A stretch of 19,062 nucleotides of DNA, from contig CATMOP010000003.1 of assembly GCA_950072225.1 (NCBI GenBank), positions 1-19,062 on the forward strand, in the 5' to 3' direction. How positions within the stretch are numbered: position 1 is the first letter of the stretch; each line of letters begins with the position of its first letter. Positions 7,581-14,452 of the stretch are shown here, in pieces. The stretch is from an uncultured Nitrospina sp. GTDB taxonomy: Bacteria > Nitrospinota > Nitrospinia > Nitrospinales > VA-1. Made by a program: the position numbers and the translations under genes. The notes under the pieces are model-generated. The model saw only the letters and a list, made by a program, of their open reading frames with translations, was not told the origin of the DNA and ran no database searches.

Positions 7581-7726
7581 CAATAAGCCATTGCCATCTG
7601 GCGAGCAATAAGTTGCCTCGGTTTAAAAAGCGAGGGTGGTTTGGTCCCTTGGTAAGAACTCGTTAAGCCGAGATGAATTTTAGCTTGCCAGATAAAGCGA
7701 TTGCTAATTGCCCCTACGGCTAGTAG
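7581..7726. repeat. Long imperfect inverted repeat (MITE/REP-like) with modules 1 and 2
   Basis: The left arm (7581-7611, containing CAATAAGCCATTGCC then ATCTGGCGAGCAATAA) pairs imperfectly with the right arm (7680-7710). An inner pair, CTCGGTTTAA at 7617-7626 against TTAAGCCGAG at 7663-7672, continues the stem with one mismatch. Module 1 (7597-7618) is shared with 1571-1592 and 3645-3666; module 2, TTGCCCCTACGGCTAG at 7708-7723, is shared with 3689-3704. No transposase is present. The element lies in the gap between divergent queG and the deacetylase gene. Overlapping small frames on both strands appear to be chance products of the repeat. Confidence 0.6.
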
Positions 7727-7749
7727 TTTTGAACGGGAAAGTTCATAAA

Positions 7750-8694
7750 ATGAATAAAACGGGTTACGCATCGGATCCCTTTTATCTTAGGCATGAAACT
7801 GAACCGCATCCTGAAAACCCAGGTCGATTAACAGCCATTCAGAACCGGCTGGAGTCCTCTGAATTTTACAACAACCTCATTCCAATACAACCCCGCAAGG
7901 CCACTGCCAAAGAAATTAGTCGGGTGCATGATTCAGGCTATGTAGCAAGCGTTGAGAAGAGTTGCGCGGACGGGGTGCGCAATTTGGATGCCGACACGGT
8001 AATCTCTTCCGATTCCTATGACGCGGCGCTTTTGAGTGCCGGGGCGGGAATGAATGCCATCGACCAACTTATCGATGGAAATATTCATAACGCCTTTTGT
8101 GCTGTACGCCCACCGGGCCATCATGCCGAACAAGACCACGCGATGGGATTCTGCCTGTTCAACAACGTGGCAATAGCCGCCCGATACGCACAAAAAACAA
8201 AAGGACTAAACAAAATTTTCATTTTCGATTGGGATGTGCATCATGGCAACGGGTCCCAGCACTCGTTTTATAGTGATCCATCTATTTATTATAGTAGCAT
8301 GCATCAGTATCCATTTTATCCAGGTACGGGTGCGGGAGAAGAAACCGGCACCGGGGATGGGCTGGGTACCACATTGAACCTTCCAATGGACGCCTACTCA
8401 GATGATGACGACTACCTTTCTGCGGTGCAAAACAAACTGATCCCTGAAATCCAACGCTACAAACCCGATTTGATAATTATTTCCGCTGGTTTTGACGCGC
8501 ATCAGAATGACCCCCTGGCCCAAATTCAGTTAACCACCGATTGCTTTGGCAAAATGACCGAATTGCTGATGGGTATTGCCAAGGATGTTTGCGATGGGCG
8601 GTTACTCTCCATGTTAGAAGGAGGCTACGACTATGATGCGTTGAGTGACTCGGTCCGGCTTCATATGCAAACCTTACTGACCTTTGAACCTTAG
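7750..8694 (+). CDS. Histone-deacetylase-family (AcuC/class II-like) zinc hydrolase
   Basis: Zinc-dependent amidohydrolase of the arginase/deacetylase fold. Bacterial members act on acetyl-polyamines, acetoin-pathway enzymes or other acetyl-lysine proteins; which applies here is not visible. 314 residues from the chosen ATG. Motifs: RPPGHHAEQ with the paired His124 and His125, MGFCLFNNVAIAA at 132-144, zinc ligands Asp162 and His164 in FDWDVHHGNG, Asp249 in SAGFDAHQNDP, and the catalytic Tyr293 in MLEGGYDYDAL, in the EGGY form seen in class II and bacterial deacetylases. All active-site residues are present. An in-frame ATG at 7708 would add 14 residues translated from the repeat element, so 7750 is preferred; the start MNKTGYASDPFYLRHET is typical. 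The next gene starts 8 bases after the stop, suggesting one transcript. Confidence 0.92.
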   Translation: MNKTGYASDPFYLRHETEPHPENPGRLTAIQNRLESSEFYNNLIPIQPRKATAKEISRVHDSGYVASVEKSCADGVRNLDADTVISSDSYDAALLSAGAGMNAIDQLIDGNIHNAFCAVRPPGHHAEQDHAMGFCLFNNVAIAARYAQKTKGLNKIFIFDWDVHHGNGSQHSFYSDPSIYYSSMHQYPFYPGTGAGEETGTGDGLGTTLNLPMDAYSDDDDYLSAVQNKLIPEIQRYKPDLIIISAGFDAHQNDPLAQIQLTTDCFGKMTELLMGIAKDVCDGRLLSMLEGGYDYDALSDSVRLHMQTLLTFEP

Positions 8695-8702
8695 AAGGTA
8701 AA

Positions 8703-9260
8703 ATGAAATCCGCAATGCCTTCCCACGATGCTGATAACAACGCGCAAAACAAGAGAATAATCATTATGGCTTTAATGGTGGCATTGGGGGTGATATTGCA
8801 TCGCCTTGAAGCCCTGCTCCCCTTGCCCAGCCCCTGGGTCAAGCTGGGTTTGGCCAATCTGATGACCCTTATGGCCTTGGTTTATTTGGGGACCAAAGAG
8901 GCTTTTATCGTAACCCTGCTCCGGGTCATACTGGGTTCCATTCTTGGGGGAACATTTTTAGGCCCTACCTTTTTCCTCAGCCTGGTGGGAGGTCTTGCTG
9001 GCACCGCCATCATGTGCGGAGTTTACAACAGGGGAAGAGGGCCATTCAGCCTTGTTGGCGTCAGTGTTTGTGGAGCCTATACCCATACTTTCATTACCGC
9101 AGCCTGCGTTTACTTTTTTCTTATAAAACAAACTTCTTTTTTCGTCCTGCTTCCCTTTTTCTTCTCACTGGCCCTGATTACCGGCATTTTGACCGGAGTG
9201 GTCGGCAATCTTTTATCCCGAAAAATGGGGTTTCCGCTAAAGCTTTCCCAAGCCAGTTAA
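8703..9260 (+). CDS. Gx transporter family membrane protein (Hpre_diP_synt_I)
   Basis: Integral membrane protein of 185 residues with about five hydrophobic segments. After a short polar N-terminus come IIIMALMVALGVILHRLEAL, WVKLGLANLMTLMALVYLG, EAFIVTLLRVILGSILGGTF, FLSLVGGLAGTAIM, a segment near 115-140, and a last one ending LITGILTGVVGNLL. The PSPWVKLGLANL and LLRVILGS stretches are characteristic of the family once named heptaprenyl diphosphate synthase component I and now regarded as S-component-like small-molecule transporters. Relatives are often next to a NusG-domain-II protein and an ApbE-like flavin transferase, neither seen here, so the substrate is unknown. GAAGGT ahead of the ATG is a reasonable ribosome binding site. 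It lies directly behind the deacetylase gene, a linkage worth noting but not proof of a shared function. Confidence 0.85.
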   Translation: MKSAMPSHDADNNAQNKRIIIMALMVALGVILHRLEALLPLPSPWVKLGLANLMTLMALVYLGTKEAFIVTLLRVILGSILGGTFLGPTFFLSLVGGLAGTAIMCGVYNRGRGPFSLVGVSVCGAYTHTFITAACVYFFLIKQTSFFVLLPFFFSLALITGILTGVVGNLLSRKMGFPLKLSQAS

Positions 9261-9337
9261 AGGTTTTATAGTTAAAATCCGATAAAATTGTTTTAGACTT
9301 TTGGTAATTCTTGTTCTAGAATCTATTGATTACGAAT

Positions 9338-9353
9338 AACAATTGGAATTGTT
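9338..9353. promoter_or_regulatory. Perfect palindrome just upstream of the DUF5989 start
   Basis: AACAATT-GG-AATTGTT, a 7-base inverted repeat with a 2-base centre, ends three bases before the ATG at 9357. It could be an operator or a structure over the ribosome binding site. The surrounding 9261-9337 is AT-rich without a convincing promoter. The low GC content makes a chance palindrome possible. Confidence 0.3.
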
Positions 9354-9356
9354 TTA

Positions 9357-9536
9357 ATGAATAATCCATCCGATCCAGATAGCAAATTTGCCTTGTTAGC
9401 AGAATTTTGGGATTTCCTTAAAGCCCGGAAAAAATGGTGGCTGGGGCCCATTGTCTTCATCATGTTGCTGATGAGCCTGCTTATCGTTCTGACAGAGGGT
9501 AGCGCCGTTGCCCCGTTTATTTACACCCTGTTCTAG
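9357..9536 (+). CDS. Small DUF5989-family membrane protein
   Basis: 59 residues. Polar start MNNPSDPDSK, an amphipathic stretch ALLAEFWDFLKARKKWWLGP, one membrane helix PIVFIMLLMSLLIVLTEGS, and the end AVAPFIYTLF. The pattern of an aromatic/basic FLKxRKKWWLxP segment, one helix, and a terminal S-A-V-A-P-F-I-Y-T-L-F matches DUF5989, a family usually found beside SxtJ-like membrane proteins and carbamoyltransferases in cell-surface or natural-product clusters. Neither partner is here; a family 2 glycosyltransferase starts 8 bases downstream. GGA about 10 bases before the ATG is a weak ribosome binding site. The gene is easily missed because of its size. Confidence 0.8.
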   Translation: MNNPSDPDSKFALLAEFWDFLKARKKWWLGPIVFIMLLMSLLIVLTEGSAVAPFIYTLF

Positions 9537-9544
9537 ACCTTAAT

Positions 9545-10231
9545 TTGGTTAAACTTTCCATAGTCATTCCGGTTTATAACGAGCGTGACACGCTTCGTGC
9601 CTTGATTTCCAGGGTCGAAGCTGTGGACTATGAGAAAGAAATCATCCTTATCGATGATTTCTCTACAGACGGAACACGGGATGTCTTGAAAGATTTTGAA
9701 AACAAGGAAAATTACCAAGTCCTTTACCATGACCACAATCAAGGTAAAGGCGCCGCATTGCAGACTGGCTTTTCCAAAACCAGAGGGGAGATCATCATTA
9801 TTCAAGATGCTGATCTTGAATACAATCCCACAGACTACGGAATATTGCTGGCACCCATTCTGGATGGGCGGGCCGATGTGGTGTTCGGATCCCGGTTTCT
9901 GGGAGGCACTCATCGGGTATTATTTTTCTGGCATTACCTGGGGAACAAATTTCTCACCACTTTGTCAAACATGTTAACCAACCTGAACCTGACCGACATG
10001 GAAACCGGCTACAAGGTCTTCACAAAAGAAGTGAACGACTCCCTGACCTTCAAATGCAATCGTTTTGGCTTTGAACCCGAATTCACTGCCAAGGTCGCAA
10101 AAAATAAATTCCGCATCTACGAAGTCCCCATCTCCTACAGTGGTAGGGATTATTCAGAAGGGAAAAAAGTCACCTGGAAAGACGGCTTCGCCGCTATCTG
10201 GTATGTTTTTAAATTCAGGTTTTCGGATTGA
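9545..10231 (+). CDS. Family 2 glycosyltransferase (dolichol-phosphate mannosyltransferase-like)
   Basis: GT-A fold transferase, probably moving a sugar from a nucleotide donor to a polyprenyl phosphate or another acceptor at the membrane. 228 residues. Motifs: LSIVIPVYNERDTL at 4-17, IILIDDFSTDGT at 33-44 with the Asp pair, HNQGKGAALQTGF at 64-76, IIQDADLEYNP at 86-95 with the metal-binding DAD, and FGSRFLGG near 115-122. The D-M-E-T-G-Y-K-V-F segment and the F-E-P-E-F-T-A-K-V stretch are typical of DPM1-like enzymes. It has no C-terminal membrane helices, so it is probably peripheral. The start is a TTG; no ATG or GTG lies near, and the ribosome binding site is poor, so translation may be coupled to the preceding small gene. 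It could supply lipid-linked sugar to a GT39-type enzyme such as the split gene at 3882-6180; this is inference. Confidence 0.9.
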   Translation: MVKLSIVIPVYNERDTLRALISRVEAVDYEKEIILIDDFSTDGTRDVLKDFENKENYQVLYHDHNQGKGAALQTGFSKTRGEIIIIQDADLEYNPTDYGILLAPILDGRADVVFGSRFLGGTHRVLFFWHYLGNKFLTTLSNMLTNLNLTDMETGYKVFTKEVNDSLTFKCNRFGFEPEFTAKVAKNKFRIYEVPISYSGRDYSEGKKVTWKDGFAAIWYVFKFRFSD

Positions 10232-10241
10232 TTCTTCCCGT

Positions 10242-10640
10242 TCAACTTTCCTCCAGCTGTTCCCCGCAATGCGGGCAAACCTCATCCTGCTCTACCACTT
10301 CTGTTCCACAGACAGAGCAAAGCTGGATGCTTTCACGTTCTTCCAGCAAACTACGGGCTCGCTCCGCATCTTCTCTGAGTGTCCAAAGTCGAACTTTCAT
10401 GAGGTCCGCGACCGGCGCAGGCTCTGCGTGAAAAGATATATTCTCCAACTGACAGGGAACGCCTTCACTTTCCAGAAAACCCTGCATGATATAAGCCTTG
10501 GTTTCGTTTAAAACCGTACAAAGCACCACTAGGTCAGGGGCTTCCTGCTGCTCCACTGACAATACAAGCTCTACATTGCAATCCCTGCAAAGGGAATATG
10601 TATCGGGAAATTTTTTATCACACCTGGGGCATATCCGCAT
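10242..10640 (-). CDS. Double zinc-ribbon protein with a DUF2007-like core
   Basis: 132 residues. The N-terminus has CPRC and CRDC (Cys4, Cys7, Cys18, Cys21), a zinc ribbon. The middle (about 37-100, from VVLCTVLNETKAYIMQGFLE on, with EGVPCQLEN) resembles DUF2007, a small beta-alpha domain described as a putative signal-transducing module. The C-terminus has CSVC and CPHC, a second zinc ribbon. No enzymatic motif and no membrane segment. The likely role is protein or nucleic-acid contact, but the target is unknown. It converges on the glycosyltransferase gene with 10 bases between stops and diverges from the PRC-barrel gene. Confidence 0.75.
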   Translation of the reverse strand: MRICPRCDKKFPDTYSLCRDCNVELVLSVEQQEAPDLVVLCTVLNETKAYIMQGFLESEGVPCQLENISFHAEPAPVADLMKVRLWTLREDAERARSLLEERESIQLCSVCGTEVVEQDEVCPHCGEQLEES

Positions 10641-10707
10641 ACTTAAATTCTATAACATTTCAAAAGACCCACAAAACAAGTTTATCATCAGCCCGGCTAT
10701 CTTCGTT

Positions 10708-10716
10708 TGATATAAT
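10708..10716 (+). promoter_or_regulatory. Extended -10 element upstream of the PRC-barrel gene
   Basis: TG-A-TATAAT is a perfect extended -10 element with consensus TATAAT at 10711-10716. No convincing -35 lies 16-18 bases upstream, which extended -10 promoters can tolerate. It would give a leader of about 28 bases before the ATG at 10751. It lies in the 110-base gap between divergent genes. Confidence 0.45.
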
Positions 10717-10750
10717 TTTTGGACTGAACAATAACTCTTTCGTCTCATAT

Positions 10751-11140
10751 ATGAATTCCCTGATCCATATAACAGAAAACATCTTTAACTTGAGAAAAAT
10801 AGACCGGGTGATTGGATTCTACCTCTATGACAAGTTCAACGAATCCATTGCCAGAATCGATGCGGCGCTGGTCGATAGCGAGACCTATCATTGCTACTAT
10901 CTGGTTATAAATCTGGGAGGCTTTCTTCAAGTAAGGGGAAAAACTGTTATCCTGCCTGTTGAAATCTGTGAAGTGGTAGATTTAGGGAAAGTAAAAACCG
11001 AGTGGAGAAAAGAATCCATGTTGGGGTCTCCTACTCCTACCGAAACCATGAATATAACAGCGATTGAAGAAGAATTAATACGCGAATACTATGGCCTACC
11101 ACCCCAAAGACCCTGCCCTTTAAAAATTCAGAAAAAATGA
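10751..11140 (+). CDS. PRC-barrel domain protein
   Basis: 129 residues from the ATG at 10751; the frame is open further upstream, but that part runs through the divergent gene and the promoter, so the shorter form is preferred. Residues about 16-80 fit a PRC barrel: DRVIGFYLYDKFNESIARID, then a segment reading out as YYLVINLGGFLQVRGKTVIL followed by PVEIC. The remainder, rich in charged residues, contains YYGLPPQRP near the end. PRC barrels occur in ribosome maturation factor RimM, photosynthetic reaction-centre subunit H and many stand-alone stress or envelope-associated proteins. Nothing here points to a specific role. No clear Shine-Dalgarno is visible. Confidence 0.75.
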   Translation: MNSLIHITENIFNLRKIDRVIGFYLYDKFNESIARIDAALVDSETYHCYYLVINLGGFLQVRGKTVILPVEICEVVDLGKVKTEWRKESMLGSPTPTETMNITAIEEELIREYYGLPPQRPCPLKIQKK

Positions 11141-11172
11141 TTATTCTTTAATTCAGGAGTTTTTTCTAATAT

Positions 11173-12252
11173 CTAATACCGCTTCAACAATCGGCGAACC
11201 GCCTCGTGGATATCTTTCACAGTAATATCCTCAATACAATAAGGCTTGTTAAGGGGGGAAGGTTTGCATTCTTTAAAAAATCTTTGTTTGCAAGGGGAGC
11301 AACTAAAATTCTTTGTCACCATTTCCTGTTTTTCCATAGCCATATAAGGTCCGGTCGTATCGGGGCTTCCTGGCCCGAAAATCCCCAAGACAGGAACCCC
11401 GACCATTGCCGCAAGATGCATCATCCCGCTGTCATTGCCAATGAACAATCGGCTTTTTCTTAAAAGTCCCGTCAAAACCCTTAAATTAACCGGAGGAATA
11501 ATCTTGATCGTTTTTCCTTGGCCAAAGTTTTTGATCCGGTTCAGCAATTCCGATTCTTTTTCCGTGCCTAAAAGAACCACTCTCTTCCCGTCTTCTTTAA
11601 TCAGCTTCTGGCACAAAATCCCAAATCTCTCGGCATGCCAGCTCCGTTCCACTTTTGAGGTTCCCGGATGCAGGGTTAGAAATTCCTCATTTTCATCCAA
11701 ACCCATATCTAGCAGGACTTCTCGAGTTGTGGCATCCCCTTCCTGTGAAATTAGCGGAGCAAATTCGCGGTCGGGAGTATCCAGCTTCAAGGATGAAAGG
11801 ATTTTAAAAAAATATTCAACACGGTATTGCGTTTTTTTTAAATGCGCTGTCGTTTTAACAGGATGAGTGAGCAGAATATCTCTTGCGTCGGTGTTATAGC
11901 CCAAACGGCATTTCACCCCCGTCAGGCTCAAAAGGAACGCCGAACCAAAGGAATTGGGAAACACTACGCCCACATCATAATAAAATTTTTTCAGGTTCCG
12001 GGCAAACTTGGCCTTTTGCCAAAATCCGTTTTCCGATCCAGAAGGCAATGTTAAAACCGTATTGATGGCGGGGTGACCCAGAAGTAATTCATCGGAGGGA
12101 GATTTTACAACCACAGAAATACGGGCCACGGGATAAGCACGACGCAGGGATTGTATTACTGGAAGCGTCAACACCACATCGCCTATCCAGTTAGGCATCC
12201 ACAACAAAAAACTTTGGATTTCCTGGCTGTAAAGGGGGCGTGTTGTGTCCAT
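11173..12252 (-). CDS. waaF: Lipopolysaccharide heptosyltransferase II (GT9)
   Basis: Transfers the second L-glycero-D-manno-heptose of the LPS inner core from ADP-heptose, at the cytoplasmic face of the inner membrane. 359 residues, normal for the family. Landmarks: LLWMPNWIGDVVLTLPVI at 16-33 (the GT9 N-terminal motif), LHPGTSKVERSWHAERF at 194-210, VVLLGTEKE at 225-233, and the donor-binding GNDSGMMHLAAMVGVPVLGI then FGPGSPDTTGPY at 272-303. Four C-terminal cysteines (318, 321, 329, 339) form the Cys pattern often seen in WaaF/GT9 proteins. It follows murA by 53 bases on the same strand and is probably the last gene of the rho-murA transcript. WaaC or WaaQ activity cannot be excluded from sequence alone. 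Confidence 0.9.
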   Translation of the reverse strand: MDTTRPLYSQEIQSFLLWMPNWIGDVVLTLPVIQSLRRAYPVARISVVVKSPSDELLLGHPAINTVLTLPSGSENGFWQKAKFARNLKKFYYDVGVVFPNSFGSAFLLSLTGVKCRLGYNTDARDILLTHPVKTTAHLKKTQYRVEYFFKILSSLKLDTPDREFAPLISQEGDATTREVLLDMGLDENEEFLTLHPGTSKVERSWHAERFGILCQKLIKEDGKRVVLLGTEKESELLNRIKNFGQGKTIKIIPPVNLRVLTGLLRKSRLFIGNDSGMMHLAAMVGVPVLGIFGPGSPDTTGPYMAMEKQEMVTKNFSCSPCKQRFFKECKPSPLNKPYCIEDITVKDIHEAVRRLLKRY

Positions 12253-12305
12253 AACCCAAGCCGTTAAATGTGGTTTTTTAGAAGCACCCTTAAAATAGAT
12301 CGGGT

Positions 12306-13559
12306 TTACTTGACCCTTTGTATCCGGGCACCCAGGCAGGAAAGCTTTTTTTCCATGTTTACATATCCGCGGTCAATATGATAAACACGTGAAATTACGG
12401 ACTGGCCTTTTGCCGCCAGAGCTGCCAGCACAAGTGAAGCACTGGCCCGAAGATCCGTGGCCATCAAAGGAGCGCTCGAAAGGCTTTGGACCCCACTGAT
12501 GACCGCGGTGTGCCCATCCAACGTAATGTTAGCTCCCATCCTTTTTAATTCCGCAACATGCATAAACCGATTCTCAAATACGGTTTCCATGATAATACTC
12601 TGTCCACGCGCCAATGTCATTAACGCCATGAACTGGGCCTGAATGTCCGTGGGAAAACCCGGATAAGGATGGGTTCTAGCGTTGACGGCAAGCAGGGGGC
12701 TTCTGCCCCGGACCCGAATCGAGGAGCTTTCTACTTCCACATCTACCTGAGCCTCCTGAAGCTTTAGGATAATGGATTCCACATGTTGCGGGATACAATT
12801 TTCAATCAACACCTCTCCTTGTGTGATGGCCGCCGCGATCATGTAGGTACCGGCTTCAATGCGGTCAGGAAAAATACGGCACTCGATCGGCTTCAAGGAA
12901 GAGACTCCCTGAATGATAATCATATCGGTGCCTTGGCCTTCAATTTTTGCTCCGGCCTGGTTCAAAATATCCGCAAGAAACACAACCTCGGGTTCCTTGG
13001 CTACATTTTCCAGAATGGTTTCCCCCTCCGCTAGAGATGCCGCCATCATCAGGTTCGCGGTACCCGTCACCGAAACCGTATCAAAATAGAATTGGATGCC
13101 CTTAAGACCATCGGCGGTCCCGTGTATATAACCCTGTTCCAGCCATATCTTCGCCCCCATTGCTTCCAGTCCTTTAATATGGAGATCAATGGGTCGCGCT
13201 CCTATAGCACAGCCCCCTGGCAGGGAAACCCGGGCTCGGCCCAACTTGGCCAGCAAGGGTCCCAAAACCAGGCAGGAAGCCCGCATTGTAGAAACCAGGT
13301 CATAAGGTGCTTCCGGGTTGTTTGCACTCGACGTATCCAAAACAATTTTTTCGTTGCGATAACTTTCAACTTCCGCTCCCAGATCCTTGAGAAGCTGAAT
13401 CATGGTTGCCACATCGCGAACTTTTGGAACCCCTTCAATGATATTACGTCCACGGGTCATAAGTGTCGCGGCCAGGACAGGAAGAATTGCGTTCTTCGCT
13501 CCGCTAATCTTGACCGTACCCTCTAAAGGCCGTCCACCCTCTATTACAATCTTATCCAT
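12306..13559 (-). CDS. murA: UDP-N-acetylglucosamine 1-carboxyvinyltransferase
   Basis: First committed step of peptidoglycan synthesis: transfers enolpyruvate from phosphoenolpyruvate to UDP-GlcNAc. 417 residues, the normal length. Signatures: SGAKNAILPVLAATLM at 19-34, SLPGGCAIGARPIDLHI at 112-128 with the catalytic Cys117 (the fosfomycin target, present and not replaced by Asp), AGTYMIAAAITQGEV, and YPGFPTDIQAQFMALM with the catalytic Asp. The C-terminal DLRASASLVLAALAAKG then YHIDRGY is intact. The ATG overlaps the end of prmC by 8 bases, showing tight coupling. Confidence 0.98.
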   Translation of the reverse strand: MDKIVIEGGRPLEGTVKISGAKNAILPVLAATLMTRGRNIIEGVPKVRDVATMIQLLKDLGAEVESYRNEKIVLDTSSANNPEAPYDLVSTMRASCLVLGPLLAKLGRARVSLPGGCAIGARPIDLHIKGLEAMGAKIWLEQGYIHGTADGLKGIQFYFDTVSVTGTANLMMAASLAEGETILENVAKEPEVVFLADILNQAGAKIEGQGTDMIIIQGVSSLKPIECRIFPDRIEAGTYMIAAAITQGEVLIENCIPQHVESIILKLQEAQVDVEVESSSIRVRGRSPLLAVNARTHPYPGFPTDIQAQFMALMTLARGQSIIMETVFENRFMHVAELKRMGANITLDGHTAVISGVQSLSSAPLMATDLRASASLVLAALAAKGQSVISRVYHIDRGYVNMEKKLSCLGARIQRVK

Positions 13560-14451
13560 TCATAGTCCTCGCCAATACCACCCTGTCATAACCGGAATAA
13601 TCCTGAATCACTTGAATATCCTGATAGCGGGAACTGCCTTGCATTAAGGCAATCACGGCCGAGGCCTGGGTGTGCCCGATCTCCAAAACCAGCAAACCAT
13701 TTTCTTCCAGTTTTTTCCATGCCATGGGCACGATGAACCGATAATAGTCCAAACCATCTCTTCCCCCATCCAGTGCCTGGGCCGGTTCATATTGCCGGAC
13801 CTCGGGCATGCACTTTGACAAGTTTTCCGATTCAATATAGGGCGGATTGCAAACAATAAGATGGTACGGCCCTTGCCAGTCCACCTTCATCAGATCGCCT
13901 GCTACAAAGCAAATCCGGTCCATCACTGCATGACGCACCGCATTTTTCCGGGCAACTTCCAATGCCTCGGTAGACTTTTCAATAGCTGTGACACGACTTT
14001 GAAGGATTTCTTTCGCCAAAATAATGGAAAGAATTCCCGACCCGGTTCCCAGGTCCAGAATATGAACAGGTGAAGGTGTTTTCGCCATCGCTTTCAAACA
14101 TTGCTCAAGCAGAATTTCTGTTTCCGGCCGGGGTGTCAGAACTTTTTCATTAACTTCAAATGCGAGTGACCAGAATTCCTGAACGCCGGTCATATGAGAA
14201 ACTGGTTCGCGCAAAACCCTTCTCTCGATTCTGGAACAAAACATCCGCTCCTCAGCTCGATTCAAAACCCGATCAGGATGCGTCATCAACTCTGTTCTTG
14301 AAACCCTAAGACCATCTGCCATTAAGATTTCCGCATCCAACCGGGGCGATACAACCCCTGCCTGCAAAAATTTGTGGCAGGCCCAATTGAGAAAGGAGAA
14401 AATGGTCCCATCCCGGCAACGGTCCAATTTTGATTCTTCAAGAACCTCCAC
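13552..14451 (-). CDS. prmC: Peptide chain release factor N5-glutamine methyltransferase
   Basis: Methylates the glutamine of the GGQ motif in release factors using S-adenosylmethionine. 299 residues. The N-terminal helical domain is followed by the SAM-binding ILDLGTGSGILSIILA at 131-146 and the catalytic NPPY at 202-205, in LIVCNPPYIESENL. TPRPETEILLEQ at 106-117 is another family signature. The start is GTG, one base after the prfA stop, with AAAAGGAG just ahead as a good ribosome binding site. The adjacent prfA encodes the substrate. Its end overlaps murA. Confidence 0.97.
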   Translation of the reverse strand: MEVLEESKLDRCRDGTIFSFLNWACHKFLQAGVVSPRLDAEILMADGLRVSRTELMTHPDRVLNRAEERMFCSRIERRVLREPVSHMTGVQEFWSLAFEVNEKVLTPRPETEILLEQCLKAMAKTPSPVHILDLGTGSGILSIILAKEILQSRVTAIEKSTEALEVARKNAVRHAVMDRICFVAGDLMKVDWQGPYHLIVCNPPYIESENLSKCMPEVRQYEPAQALDGGRDGLDYYRFIVPMAWKKLEENGLLVLEIGHTQASAVIALMQGSSRYQDIQVIQDYSGYDRVVLARTMNG

Positions 14452-14452
14452 C

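Noticed and set aside
7523..7771. 82-codon minus-strand frame upstream of queG
   Set aside because: Mostly made of the inverted repeat and overlapping the deacetylase start; no family resemblance and no ribosome binding site.
11130..11167. Bidirectional terminator between the PRC-barrel gene and waaF
   Set aside because: The only pairing is A/T (AGAAAAAA with TTTTTTCT) across a 22-base loop, too weak to call.
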